A stretch of 64,000 bases of DNA from an uncultured Chthonomonas sp. (GTDB lineage Bacteria > Armatimonadota > Chthonomonadetes > Chthonomonadales > CAJBBX01). Under the pieces are notes generated by a model. It did not search any database and was not told where the DNA came from. It saw nothing but the letters and a program-made list of their open reading frames with translations. The position numbers were made by a program, and so were the translations under genes. The stretch is taken from NCBI GenBank assembly GCA_903885605.1, contig CAISJD010000158.1, positions 1 through 64,000 on the forward strand, read 5' to 3'. Shown piece after piece: positions 1 to 8,744 of this stretch; the first letter of the stretch is position 1, and each line of letters opens with the position of its first letter.

Positions 1-309
1 ACTCACCCAGGAACCGCGCCCCTTCTCAGGAGACGCTCCGGCAACACCCCACTACGTCAGGCGCGAAGAACATAGTACCAACTACCTGCACCCTGTGTCA
101 ACACCCGGGCCGGCTTTTCGAGAATTCTGCTCTCGGTCAGCTCGGTGGGTCCTCAGGGACCGTCCGTCCCCGACGCGGCAACAAGGGTCCAACATCGGCC
201 TCGGGATCAACAGAATACCACAAGCGCCGGGCTATGCAAGGCCCTGGCGGCCAATTCGGCAGGCAATCTTCCCATGACCAGGGTGACCGTGCGCGATGGC
301 ATGTTCCGG
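1..309. other. Non-coding left edge of the window
   Basis: No ORF here has a convincing start and ribosome site; the short frames listed overlap the 3' end of the next gene on the opposite strand. The stretch holds a minus-strand promoter (listed separately) and the sequence downstream of the minus-strand amidohydrolase gene. A weak 5-bp hairpin (gggac/gtccc, about 156-170) is the only possible termination structure I see. Confidence 0.6.
72..101 (-). promoter_or_regulatory. Sigma-70-type promoter firing left, out of the window
   Basis: On the minus strand the sequence reads TTGACA (96-101), an 18-nt spacer, then TACTAT (72-77), a near-consensus housekeeping promoter. Transcription would start near 65 and leave the window, so the gene it serves is not visible. 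Confidence 0.6.
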
Positions 310-1068
310 CTAGGCCGGAGTGTCCACCTCGTCGAGGCCCAGCAGGCGCGTCGCGTTGTCATAGAGCACGCGCCGCTTGGCTTCGTCGGACAGGGGCGCA
401 TCATGCACCAGCCCAAGCGCCGCCGCTGGATCGACGTGCGGGCATCCTGAGCCGAAGAGCACTCGGTGAACGCCGAGGACCGAGAACGCCGCAGGTAGCT
501 TGGCGCGGTCGGGCGGACCCGATGTCTCGAGGTAGACGTTGGTGGCCGAGTGCGCAGCCGCGATGGCCGCTCGCCAGTCATCCCCGCCCATGCCGAGGAA
601 GACCACCCGGAGCATGGGGAACGACTTGGCAATGTCCAGGGCAGCCAGCACCGAGGCCTCGTTGGGCGTGTAGAGCATCAGCGGCTTCGAGTAGCGTCTA
701 TATGCGTTCAGTATCTCGTCAGCCACCATGCGCGTGATGGGGTCGCCCGGGCGCGGAGGCACTATCACCATGGCCACCATGCGCCTGGAGGCCATCAGTT
801 CGCGCATGATGGTGATAGAGGCCTCGGTGCGGTTGGGATTGGTGGTGATGCAGCCGTAGAGGCCGGGGCCCTGGTTCACCATGGCGCGCAGGATGCGGTT
901 GCCGGAGACGAGGTCGACCGTCCGGGCGTGGGCCGAGATCGCCATGCCCGCCGTCACGTGCCGCTCAAGCATTAGCGATCGGACGGCGTTGGCGTTGTTG
1001 CAGACGCCGGGCACGACGCTGCCGCCGATGTAGCTGTGGATATCGAAGACCTTGATGCCGCTGTCCAT
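310..1068 (-). CDS. Amidohydrolase-fold protein (amidohydrolase_2 type), probably metal-site degenerate
   Basis: 252 aa TIM-barrel protein resembling the amidohydrolase_2 family, which normally hydrolyses or decarboxylates small substrates with a bound metal. The C-terminal part keeps the family layout (strand, then FGSGCPH, then a helix ending in DNATRLLGL). Two metal ligands look lost: the N-terminal His-X-His is reduced to DIHSY and the usual GSD near residue 218 is GSG. It starts at ATG behind GGAGG. It lies 24 nt downstream of a paralogous gene with the same losses, in one transcription unit with gltX. Substrate unknown; a non-catalytic role is possible. Confidence 0.65.
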   Translation of the reverse strand: MDSGIKVFDIHSYIGGSVVPGVCNNANAVRSLMLERHVTAGMAISAHARTVDLVSGNRILRAMVNQGPGLYGCITTNPNRTEASITIMRELMASRRMVAMVIVPPRPGDPITRMVADEILNAYRRYSKPLMLYTPNEASVLAALDIAKSFPMLRVVFLGMGGDDWRAAIAAAHSATNVYLETSGPPDRAKLPAAFSVLGVHRVLFGSGCPHVDPAAALGLVHDAPLSDEAKRRVLYDNATRLLGLDEVDTPA

Positions 1069-1092
1069 ACCTGCCTCCTGGCCGCTGTGGCC

Positions 1093-1815
1093 CTACAGGC
1101 CCAGCAGGCGAGCCGCGTTGCCGCCCAGAACCATCTCCGCCTCGATCTCTGTGAGTTGCGCGTGGCGGAGGATCCCCAGGGCGCCGGACATGGGCTGCGC
1201 CGGGGCGCCCGAGCCGTACAGCACACGGTCGGCGCCGGCGGCGTCGATCATCATGCGGACCGATCCAACCGCCACCAGCCGTGATGTCTCAACGTGGAGG
1301 CGCGCGTCGCCCGCGATGAGCGCCGCGGCTTCGGAGAGGCTTCGCTCGTGGACGCCCGCAAGGATGATGGTGCATCCGTAGTCACTCGTCGCCCGGGCGA
1401 TCCGGCTCGCTGCACCACAGTCCCGCACATCGACCATGATCGGCATGCCAGACCTGGCGGCCAGCGAGGCGAGTTGCCTGAACGGTTCGTAGTCGACCTG
1501 CCAGCCCTGATCCTCGGGGAAGAACCGCAGCATGCGGAAGCCGGCCTCCCGCAGGGCGTCGACCGCTCGATTGTCGCCGAACCAGGCTTGCGGGTTGAGC
1601 GTCGCCGTGGGGATCAGGCTCTGCGTCTCGGATGCCGCGGCATTGGTCGCCGCGTTGCCCATAGATGCATCCAGCAGGATGCCCACTGTGGAGAGAGTGC
1701 AACAGGCCTGCACCTCGTTCTGGTGCATCAGGGCCACCAGGTCATCCACAGAGAGGTCGGCCGCGCCGGTCGGCAAGGGGCCGAAGCGCGTGTTGATATC
1801 GATGATGGTGCTCAT
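1093..1815 (-). CDS. Second amidohydrolase-fold protein, metal-site degenerate, coupled to gltX
   Basis: 240 aa paralogue of the preceding protein, with the same C-terminal pattern (LYGSGAPAQ, then GGNAARLLGL). The N-terminal metal motif is gone altogether: IIDINTRFG has no His where the family has His-X-His, and GSD is GSG. I start it at the ATG at 1815 rather than the listed 1830, because that ATG overlaps the gltX stop as ATGA, showing translational coupling. Function unknown. The fold assignment is fairly sure, an enzymatic role is not. Confidence 0.62.
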   Translation of the reverse strand: MSTIIDINTRFGPLPTGAADLSVDDLVALMHQNEVQACCTLSTVGILLDASMGNAATNAAASETQSLIPTATLNPQAWFGDNRAVDALREAGFRMLRFFPEDQGWQVDYEPFRQLASLAARSGMPIMVDVRDCGAASRIARATSDYGCTIILAGVHERSLSEAAALIAGDARLHVETSRLVAVGSVRMMIDAAGADRVLYGSGAPAQPMSGALGILRHAQLTEIEAEMVLGGNAARLLGL

Positions 1816-3281
1816 GCTTCCGCCACCCATTCCCGGGCTCGCTGCAGGCGTGCCATGACGCGCGCCTTGCCCAGTACGCTCAGCAGTTCGAACAGGCCCG
1901 GCCCTGCGGTTGCGCCAGTGGCCGCGATCCGGGTCGTGTGGATGAATGGCGCCCGCGACTCGCCCTCTCCGGGCAGTGCGTCGATGATCTGTTCGGCAGC
2001 CTCCGGCGTCAGCGGGTCAGGCGCCGCGGCGAACGCGTTAATGATGCGCTCCAGTCGGGCGGCCCCTTCGCTCCCCGTAAGCCACTTGCGGCGGCCCTTG
2101 GGTTCGGCCTCGGAGGGCTCCTCGAAGAAGTACCGGCTTGCGTCGGCGATCTCGGAGAGCACCTTGAGCCTGTCGGCGACCAGCGGGATCACGGCGGCCA
2201 CGTAGGCGGCCTCGGCCTCGGTGGGGGACCCACTCATGAGTCCGGCCTCGCGGAGGTAGGGGAGGCAGAGGGCCGCGATGCGCTGCGGGTCAGCGGCGCG
2301 GATGTACTCGCCGTTCATCCAGCGGAGCTTATCGTAGTCGAAGACCGCCGGGTTCCGACTGATCCCCTCCAGGCTGAAGGCTTCGATGATCTCTTCGCGC
2401 GACATGATCTGGCGATCGTCGCCGGGCGACCAGCCGAGCAGCACCAGGAAGTTGAACATGGCGTCCGGAAGGTAGCCCTGGCGGATGAAGTCGACGAACT
2501 GCGTGGAGCCATGGCGCTTTCCCAGCTTCTTGCGGTCCTTGCCCAGCGTCAGAGGGATGTGTACCCAGGCGGGCTGCGGCCACTGCAGGGCGTCGTAGAT
2601 GAGCACCTGCTTGGGCGTGCTGGGCATCCAGTCCTCGCCGCGAATCACGTGCGTGATGCCCATATGGTGGTCGTCGACGACGACGCCCAGATGGTAGGTC
2701 GGCCAGCCGTTGGACTTGAGCAGCACCTGGTCGTCGACGTTTCGGTTCTCGAACGTGATGTCGCCATAGACCGCGTCGCCGTAGGTGGTGGAGCCTTCGC
2801 GCGGGACCGCCAGTCGGACGGTGAACGGCGCGCCTGCCGCGGCCTTCGCATCGGCTTCTTCGCGGCTGAGCCCGCGGCAGTGGCGGTCGTAGCCGGTGGG
2901 GGATCCGGCCGCCTGCTGGGCCTCCCGCATGGCGGCCAGGCGCTCCTCGGTGCAGAAGCAGCGGTACGCCATGCCCATGTCCATCAGGCGCCGACCGGCC
3001 TCCTGATAGAGGGGTAGGCGCTCGGACTGCACGTAGGGGCCGTAGTCGCCGCCGGAGACCCACCACTCGTCGGGAGTGACGCCGAGCCACGCGAGGCTCT
3101 GCTCGATGTCGCCGATGAACTCGGGCTTGTAGCGCGTGGGATCGCGGTCCGTGTCCTCCAGCCGCGCCACGAAGGCTCCGCCGGTCTTGCGCGCCAGCAG
3201 CCAGTCGTAGACTGCGGTGCGCAGGTTGCCCACGTGCGGCGATCCGGTCGGGCTGGGTGCGTAGCGAACTCGAGCCGACAA
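1812..3281 (-). CDS. gltX: Glutamyl-tRNA synthetase
   Basis: 489 aa class I aminoacyl-tRNA synthetase that charges tRNA-Glu (and in many bacteria tRNA-Gln as well). The ATP-binding HIGH-type motif is visible as SPTGSPHVGN near residue 12 and the KMSKS-type loop as DRKKLGKRHGS near residue 245; the length matches bacterial GltX. The start is TTG with a strong GGAGGAG 4 nt upstream. Whether it is discriminating or makes Glu-tRNA-Gln cannot be read from the motifs; no gatCAB or glnS is in the window. The downstream amidohydrolase gene overlaps its stop. Confidence 0.97.
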   Translation of the reverse strand: MSARVRYAPSPTGSPHVGNLRTAVYDWLLARKTGGAFVARLEDTDRDPTRYKPEFIGDIEQSLAWLGVTPDEWWVSGGDYGPYVQSERLPLYQEAGRRLMDMGMAYRCFCTEERLAAMREAQQAAGSPTGYDRHCRGLSREEADAKAAAGAPFTVRLAVPREGSTTYGDAVYGDITFENRNVDDQVLLKSNGWPTYHLGVVVDDHHMGITHVIRGEDWMPSTPKQVLIYDALQWPQPAWVHIPLTLGKDRKKLGKRHGSTQFVDFIRQGYLPDAMFNFLVLLGWSPGDDRQIMSREEIIEAFSLEGISRNPAVFDYDKLRWMNGEYIRAADPQRIAALCLPYLREAGLMSGSPTEAEAAYVAAVIPLVADRLKVLSEIADASRYFFEEPSEAEPKGRRKWLTGSEGAARLERIINAFAAAPDPLTPEAAEQIIDALPGEGESRAPFIHTTRIAATGATAGPGLFELLSVLGKARVMARLQRAREWVAEA

Positions 3282-3316
3282 GGCGCTCCTCCGGTGTCAG
3301 GTCTGGTTAAGTGCAG

Positions 3317-3342
3317 GGGGCCGGAACCCAGGTTCCGGCCCC
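3317..3342 (-). terminator. Terminator-like hairpin after the 605-aa hypothetical gene
   Basis: Perfect 11-bp stem (ggggccggaac / gttccggcccc) with a CCAG loop, 12 nt past the stop of the minus-strand hypothetical gene and upstream of gltX. There is no T-run on either side, so it would be a non-canonical terminator or an RNA-stabilising 3' end. Confidence 0.5.
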
Positions 3343-3354
3343 GATCGACGAACT

Positions 3355-5172
3355 CTACGCCTCCTTGCGGAGGTACTTCCGCTTGGCGCGGTCGAAGCCC
3401 TGGGACAGCTTGCGGGCATCGTACACCCAGGCCTTGTTGCGCTGGAAGAAGCAGTGGTACCCGGCAAGCAGGGAGGCCACGGTGCGGCGCGAGGCCCGTC
3501 GGGCGATGTTGACCTCGGTATGGGCCGTGATGAACTCGATGCCCTTCCGATAGTGCTCCATGATCTCGCGGAGGATCTCGAACGTCGGCAGTTCCTCGGC
3601 CTCGGCCCGCTGTCCCAGTTCCTGCAACTCCAGGACGCGGTTCCGGCTCACGAACATGGTGGGCTCGGTCTCATCGCCGCACCGCAAGATGAACTGATCG
3701 GGCTCCTGGCGCTCAAGGTAGAAGACCGCGCCGGAGTCGATGGGCAGTGAGTTGTACCAATCCAGAAGGCCGTAGAGCAACCGTGTGCTGTTGTTGACCC
3801 AGCACTCGGCGCGCTGGCCGTTCGGCAGCACCACTGTGACCTGGGCGATGTCCGGCGTCGCGGGGAAGAAGCCCGCGGGCACCGAGCAAAGCGGCAGCGT
3901 GCCGATCTCCTTGTGGTGCAGCTTGAGGACGCACCGAGCGGTGACCGGCGGCGTCGGATCTGGCTCCAGGACCGGCTCTTCGTCGAGCGCGTCCTGCGCG
4001 GCCGGGTTCATCTCCTCCTTGTCAAGGCCGCCGCTAAGGCCCTCCATCTCAAGGAGGAGGTCGACGGCGTTGCCTTCCATGTCGAGGTAGTTGGACTCGG
4101 GGATGGCCAGCATCTCGGGTACCGAGATCACGTAGGCAGGGGCGGCGCCCGCAGGCACGAAGCGCTCGGCGCCAACCCACATGACGCGGTCATCGGCCTG
4201 CAGGGCGGACACGATGCTGTCGCGGTCCGCCTCGTAGGTCGGATCGCCGGGAGAGACCTCGAAGATTTCGTCCAGCATCTGCCCGGCGCGGGTGGTGCCG
4301 TCGGCCTCGAGCACGTGGGCAACCAGCTGCTCGATCTCGGCCTCGGTCACCACCAGCGGCATGGCGGGCTCGGCGGCCTCGACCTCGTTAGGCTCTTCGA
4401 CTTCGCGCTTGGAGAGGTCCGGGAACATCGACACCAGCGTCTGCGCCAGGGTCGGGCCGATCCACGTGCCATCCGACAGCCACTGGGAGCGGCCGTCCGC
4501 CAGTAGCGCGGAAACGAAGCTGGTGGGCTTGAACCGGGCAGGCTTGGCTCGCCAGGCCATGTATTGCAGGGCCTTGTTGGGTACCGGGGCGCCTACCGCG
4601 TCCAGGAACCGGCCGACGCCGGCCGGATCGCACGGGTCAAGGGCGGCCGCCGCTGCGTCGTAGGCGTCAAGGTCGCACTCGTCGAGGAAGTTGTCGTAGA
4701 CCACATCCTCCTGCGTGGCCCCGTTGGTATCGAGCAACCACTCGGCCATGCCATACCGGCCGTCGGCAGTCTGGAAGTACCACTGGGTCTGGCTCAGCAC
4801 CTTGGGCAGGGCCTCAAGGTAGTGGTCCACCGACCGGCCGTAGACGGCGCACATCTCGTAGGCCAGGGCATCGACGGCGATGGGCTTACCGTAGCTGCCC
4901 AGCACACGCCCGAGGTTGAAGTCCATGGTGCTCTTGGGGCTGCCCTGCCGGCTACGCGTGGTCCACTTGCGCTCCAGGGCGGAGAACCGGTCCTGGCTGG
5001 CGGCCAGAACGACCCGGGCGAGTTTGAGGTCCACCGACGGATGGCCGGCCAGGCGGGCCGCCTCGGAGGCCTTGAGCGGGCCCGGCGCGCTGAGGAGGGC
5101 GCCGTGAATGGTGTCGCCCGCGTACCGGAGCGCCAGGTTCTCGTATGGTGTTAGTTCTACGGCAACAGTCAC
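3355..5172 (-). CDS. Uncharacterised 605-aa protein with probable winged-helix N-terminus
   Basis: I do not recognise this family. The N-terminal ~75 residues (YENLALRYAGD..., ...ARLAGHPSVDLKLARVVL) have the spacing of a winged helix, and a second similar helical segment follows around residue 265-345. The middle (about 360-390) is very acidic and Pro-rich, like a linker; the C-terminal ~220 residues look like a mixed alpha/beta domain ending in a basic tail (FDRAKRKYLRKEA). No signal peptide or membrane segment. The listed ATG at 5253 would overlap rimO by 68 nt; a GTG at 5172 preceded by GGGGAGG is much better. It follows rimO by 13 nt. Confidence 0.75.
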   Translation of the reverse strand: MTVAVELTPYENLALRYAGDTIHGALLSAPGPLKASEAARLAGHPSVDLKLARVVLAASQDRFSALERKWTTRSRQGSPKSTMDFNLGRVLGSYGKPIAVDALAYEMCAVYGRSVDHYLEALPKVLSQTQWYFQTADGRYGMAEWLLDTNGATQEDVVYDNFLDECDLDAYDAAAAALDPCDPAGVGRFLDAVGAPVPNKALQYMAWRAKPARFKPTSFVSALLADGRSQWLSDGTWIGPTLAQTLVSMFPDLSKREVEEPNEVEAAEPAMPLVVTEAEIEQLVAHVLEADGTTRAGQMLDEIFEVSPGDPTYEADRDSIVSALQADDRVMWVGAERFVPAGAAPAYVISVPEMLAIPESNYLDMEGNAVDLLLEMEGLSGGLDKEEMNPAAQDALDEEPVLEPDPTPPVTARCVLKLHHKEIGTLPLCSVPAGFFPATPDIAQVTVVLPNGQRAECWVNNSTRLLYGLLDWYNSLPIDSGAVFYLERQEPDQFILRCGDETEPTMFVSRNRVLELQELGQRAEAEELPTFEILREIMEHYRKGIEFITAHTEVNIARRASRRTVASLLAGYHCFFQRNKAWVYDARKLSQGFDRAKRKYLRKEA

Positions 5173-5185
5173 TGCCAAACCTCCC

Positions 5186-6616
5186 CTACCGCGACGCAGC
5201 GCCGGCCAGAGCTTCCGCTCCAGGCGGCGGGTTCCCGCGTTCCGCGGTGACACTCGCTACTAAGTCATATACGTCCGCATCGGTGACCCGTGCGGTCACA
5301 AACTCACCCGGTCGGGCGCCCGGCCCGGTCAGGAGCACGGACCCGTCAATCTCAGGCGCGTCGCGGTGCGACCTGCCCAGCGCCGTTGGAGCAGTCGGCT
5401 TGCGGCCTTCGGAGCGACGTGTGCGGCCGGCCGGCGCCGCAAGGCCCTCGACCAGCACGTCGATCTCCCTGCCGATCCATGCCCGGTTGCGGCCCAGCGA
5501 AATGGGCTGCTGCAGGCGCATCAACCGGTCTTTGCGTCGGGCGATCACTGCGGGAGGCACTTTGCCCGGTAGCGACGAACTGGCCGCGCCTCGCTCGTCG
5601 GAGTATTCGAACACGCCGACGCGGTCGAACTCGGCCTGCTCGACGAAGCGCAGGAGGTCGGCGAAGCGCTCCTCGGTCTCCCCGGGGAAGCCCACGATGA
5701 AGGTCGTGCGGATCGCGATGTCGGGCGATGCGTCGCGAAGCGCGCGAATCTGCTCCAGGTACCGGCCGCCGTTGGCGGGGCGCCGCATGCTCCTCAGCAG
5801 TGCATCCTCCGAATGCTGCAGGGGGATATCCACGTACCGGCATACGCCTGGTGTCCCGGCGATGGCCTCGATCACCTGTCTCGACATGCGGGAGGGGTGG
5901 CAGTAGAGCAACCGAAGCCAACCGTCTGCGATGATCGGCGACAGCTCACGAAGTAGCTCGGGCAAGCGGGTTTCGGTACTCACGTCGTACCCGTACTGCG
6001 TGGAATCCTGGGCGATCAGGTTCAGTTCGCGCACACCCCTGGCGACCAATCCTGCAGCCTCGGTCAGGACGCGGTCAAGCGGCTTGCTCCGGTGCCGACC
6101 ACGGATCGAGGGGATGGTGCAGAATGAGCAGTCGTGGTCGCACCCTTCAGAGATCTTCAGGTATGCGGTCCAGGGCGGCGTGGAGAGGACGCGGTCGCAG
6201 CCGTCCAGCCAGCGGTGGTGCGGCTCGGCGTCCGCGACGGTGCCCTGGGCGTCCGGCCCGACGAGTGTGGCGATCTCCGCCATGCGGCCGGGCCCCATGA
6301 ACGCATCGACGGCGGGGAAGCGCTCGGAAAGCTCCGTGGCATGATGCTGAACCATGCAACCCGTGACGACTACGCGGACTGCGCGGCCCTGGCGCTTGCG
6401 CCGTACCGCGTCCTGCACGGCTGCGGTGCTCTCCGCCCGCGCGGGGCCGATGAACCCACAGGTGTTCACCACCAGCACGTCCGCATCCTCACCGGGCGGA
6501 GCAATCGTCCAGCCGTGCCCAACCAGAACGCCGAGCATCTCTTCGGCATCCACGACATTCTTGGCGCAGCCCAGATTGATCATCTGGACGCGATGGCGGT
6601 AAGAGGCGGTCGGCAT
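5186..6616 (-). CDS. rimO: Ribosomal protein S12 methylthiotransferase
   Basis: 476 aa radical-SAM methylthiotransferase that modifies an aspartate of ribosomal protein S12. It shows the N-terminal UPF0004 domain (MINLGCAKNVVDAE, NTCGFI, VVTGCM, giving three Cys for the second Fe-S cluster), the radical-SAM triad CDHDCSFC near residue 155, and a C-terminal TRAM-like domain. RimO is favoured over MiaB because of the INLGCAKN and TTFIVGFPGE contexts. A ~30-residue insertion (SEGRKPTAPTALGRSHRD) precedes the last TRAM strands. Start chosen at ATG 6616, since the upstream 24 residues have no family match. Confidence 0.93.
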   Translation of the reverse strand: MPTASYRHRVQMINLGCAKNVVDAEEMLGVLVGHGWTIAPPGEDADVLVVNTCGFIGPARAESTAAVQDAVRRKRQGRAVRVVVTGCMVQHHATELSERFPAVDAFMGPGRMAEIATLVGPDAQGTVADAEPHHRWLDGCDRVLSTPPWTAYLKISEGCDHDCSFCTIPSIRGRHRSKPLDRVLTEAAGLVARGVRELNLIAQDSTQYGYDVSTETRLPELLRELSPIIADGWLRLLYCHPSRMSRQVIEAIAGTPGVCRYVDIPLQHSEDALLRSMRRPANGGRYLEQIRALRDASPDIAIRTTFIVGFPGETEERFADLLRFVEQAEFDRVGVFEYSDERGAASSSLPGKVPPAVIARRKDRLMRLQQPISLGRNRAWIGREIDVLVEGLAAPAGRTRRSEGRKPTAPTALGRSHRDAPEIDGSVLLTGPGARPGEFVTARVTDADVYDLVASVTAERGNPPPGAEALAGAASR

Positions 6617-6668
6617 GGGAACGCGCGGGCGTGGGTACCTTTCGATGGTCGACGCTCTGCAAACGTTG

Positions 6669-6674
6669 ATTATA
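6669..6674 (-). promoter_or_regulatory. -10 element upstream of rimO
   Basis: The minus strand carries a perfect TATAAT about 50 nt before the rimO start, in a 91-nt gap. No good -35 hexamer is visible at 16-18 nt, so this is a partial promoter call. Confidence 0.4.
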
Positions 6675-6707
6675 CCCGTTCGGCCCACCGCGCCGCCTCT
6701 CCGTGGC

Positions 6708-7274
6708 TCAGGCGCCCACGGCGGCCAGGCCGTACCCTCCTTCAGCCGACCATGCCGCCAGCTGGGCCAGCTCGGCCAGGAGGTCCCTGTCCGGCTCCTG
6801 TGCCACCAGCTGTGCGACGATCCGCATGAAGCCGCGCGGGGCCTGCGCCTTCGGCCCTCGCGACGTGGCTCCCGCCATGAGCCGCGCCAGGTGGCGGGTG
6901 CCGTCTTCGGTCATTATGCCCATGAGGCCGGATTCGGAGCGGAACCACCCCTGCGTGTTCATGCCGCTCAGCACCAGGTCGGTGAGCTGGTCGGCGGCAT
7001 CGACGGCCCCCGACCGGCGTAGTGCACGGAGCTCGTCGAACAGCGTACCGTGGAAGACGATGCCCGACCTCAGGCAGCAGAGCTCAAGCGCCACGGCGTT
7101 GCAGACCTGCTCCAGCGGGAGCCCGGCTTCCAGTTCGGCAAGCACCGGCTGTGCCGCAGCCAGCCGCGGGTCGCTGAAGTCGCCGGTCCGGTAGCCCTTG
7201 GCGAGTGGCGCCGCAAGGCCCCGGAACTGCGCCCAGTCGAACGGGTGGAAGCCATAGGTCTGCGCCACGGTCAC
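6708..7274 (-). CDS. Uncharacterised 188-aa protein coupled to the ATL gene
   Basis: I do not recognise this family. The protein begins TVAQTYGFHPFDWAQF and is alpha-helical in character, with no signal peptide, membrane span or obvious catalytic motif. The GTG start at 7274 overlaps the stop of the ATL gene as GTGA and sits just behind AGGAG, so the two are translationally coupled. The rest of the listed 306-aa frame is the shadow of the ATL gene. Its context hints at a part in DNA damage handling, but nothing in the sequence itself shows it. Confidence 0.7.
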   Translation of the reverse strand: MTVAQTYGFHPFDWAQFRGLAAPLAKGYRTGDFSDPRLAAAQPVLAELEAGLPLEQVCNAVALELCCLRSGIVFHGTLFDELRALRRSGAVDAADQLTDLVLSGMNTQGWFRSESGLMGIMTEDGTRHLARLMAGATSRGPKAQAPRGFMRIVAQLVAQEPDRDLLAELAQLAAWSAEGGYGLAAVGA

Positions 7275-7630
7275 TCCTGCGTCAGGCCCGGCAGGTCGCC
7301 GGGTACGCACCGGTGGGCGGCCATATCGATGCGGCCGGAGCTCAGGAAGCCCACTCCGTCGGCGGAAAGCCTCGCACGCTGCTCGGCCTCGGCGGCGGGA
7401 CTGAGCTTGCCGATAGGCAGAAGTCCGCCCGAACCCACGACCCGGTGCCAGGGCACCCCTTCGGGGCAGAGCGACATGAGCCGTCCTACCTGCCGCGCCG
7501 TGAGCCTGACGGTCGTCGTGAACTCGGCGACGTCGCCGTAGGTCGCCACCTTGCCCGCAGGGATCGTGCGAACGGCGGCCCAGAGCTCCTCCTGGACGGA
7601 TTGCGCCCCTGCGGCGGGCTGTGCGCACAT
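7271..7630 (-). CDS. Alkyltransferase-like protein (ATL), Cys replaced by Trp
   Basis: 119 aa protein with the DNA-binding domain of O6-alkylguanine-DNA alkyltransferases. The helix-turn-helix region (IPAGKVATYGDVAE, TARQVGRLM) is intact, but the acceptor motif PCHRV reads PWHRVV (Trp61), the hallmark of ATL proteins. In known ATLs this form binds O6-alkylguanine without repairing it and hands lesions to nucleotide excision repair. The true start is ATG 7630 with GGAGGG 5 nt upstream, not the 224-aa frame listed. No uvr gene is adjacent in this window. Confidence 0.9.
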   Translation of the reverse strand: MCAQPAAGAQSVQEELWAAVRTIPAGKVATYGDVAEFTTTVRLTARQVGRLMSLCPEGVPWHRVVGSGGLLPIGKLSPAAEAEQRARLSADGVGFLSSGRIDMAAHRCVPGDLPGLTQE

Positions 7631-7641
7631 GCCAACCCTCC

Positions 7642-8670
7642 TCAGAAGGTGTAGGCCTGCCCGGTCCGGGCGGCCTGGTAGCAGCCCTGCATCATCTGGG
7701 TCAGGTTCCAGCCGTCCTGCAGGGTGATCGTCATCTCCGAGCCCTCGCGAATGGCCGAAATCCACTGCTCCATGGGGCTGGGCAGAGCCGGTGGTAGGGA
7801 AGAGGGCAGGATGGCGCCCGAGACGCCCGCGGCGGCGGCACGCGAGCTCTCCAGCACGATCCGCGGGCCCGGGCCCATGTCGATGGTCAGGTAGCCTTCG
7901 GTGCCGTATATCTCCAGCGGGTTGGGACCGCTGCGATGCACCCACGAGACATCGAGGATGCCCAGCGCCTTGTTCTGGAACTCCACCACCGCCACCATGT
8001 TGTCGTCGATGGGGTAGGCGCCGCTGAAGTTGTTCATGCGGGCCACGACCGATGCCGGCTCACCCAGGAACCAGCGCATCACATCCACGCGGTGGCAGCC
8101 CAGGTCGAAGAACGCGCCGCCGCCCGCCGCGGCCTCGTCGCCGAACCAGGTGGTGCCTGAGTGATCGGGGCCGGGGTTGAACCAGTGGTCCAGCGCTGCG
8201 TTGTGGGCGATGCGGGCGCGCATCTCGGTGACGCGACCGAGCAGCCCCTCGTCCAGCACCTTCTTCGCGAAGAGCGTCTCGGACCGTGTGCGCGCCGGAA
8301 GCGAGATCATGAACTTGACCCCGGCCTGCCGGACTGCGTCAGCCACGATATCGGCCTCGGCCTGGGTGATCGTGAGCGCCTTCTCCGTGAAGATGTGCTT
8401 GCCGGCCTTGGCTGCGGCGGTCAGGACCTCGGTGTGGAGGTTCGTAGGCGCATCCACCACCACGGCGTCGATATCGGCCCTGGCCAGCACGGTCTCCAGA
8501 CTCGACTCGAAGGGCAGGTTGCGCTTGGCTGCCTCGGCCGCTCCCCGGATGGGATCGTCGTCCCATACGGCGCGCAGTTCGGCGTGGGGGTTGGCGGACG
8601 CCTGGTCGGCGTACCCCGGCGCATGAACGTGCGCGAACGACAGCATGGCAATACCGATCTTGGCGCTCAT
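7642..8670 (-). CDS. Gfo/Idh/MocA-family NAD(P)-dependent oxidoreductase
   Basis: 342 aa sugar or polyol dehydrogenase-like protein. The N-terminal Rossmann part (KIGIAMLSFAHVHAPGY) has a degenerate nucleotide loop, with a His-rich segment in place of the usual GxGxxG. The conserved EKA motif (HIFTEKALT, near residue 95) carries the catalytic-type lysine, and GGGAFFDLGCHRVDVMRW near 182 is the family's second conserved block. Start chosen at ATG 8670 behind AGGAGA; the listed extension has no match. It ends 12 nt before the ATL gene, so the three genes likely share an mRNA. Substrate unknown. Confidence 0.85.
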   Translation of the reverse strand: MSAKIGIAMLSFAHVHAPGYADQASANPHAELRAVWDDDPIRGAAEAAKRNLPFESSLETVLARADIDAVVVDAPTNLHTEVLTAAAKAGKHIFTEKALTITQAEADIVADAVRQAGVKFMISLPARTRSETLFAKKVLDEGLLGRVTEMRARIAHNAALDHWFNPGPDHSGTTWFGDEAAAGGGAFFDLGCHRVDVMRWFLGEPASVVARMNNFSGAYPIDDNMVAVVEFQNKALGILDVSWVHRSGPNPLEIYGTEGYLTIDMGPGPRIVLESSRAAAAGVSGAILPSSLPPALPSPMEQWISAIREGSEMTITLQDGWNLTQMMQGCYQAARTGQAYTF

Positions 8671-8744
8671 GGCAGCTTCTCCTGACCCGTGACAAGTGGC
8701 GATGCACGGAGTATACGTCGCCTCCTGCGCCAATTCCTGCCGGG

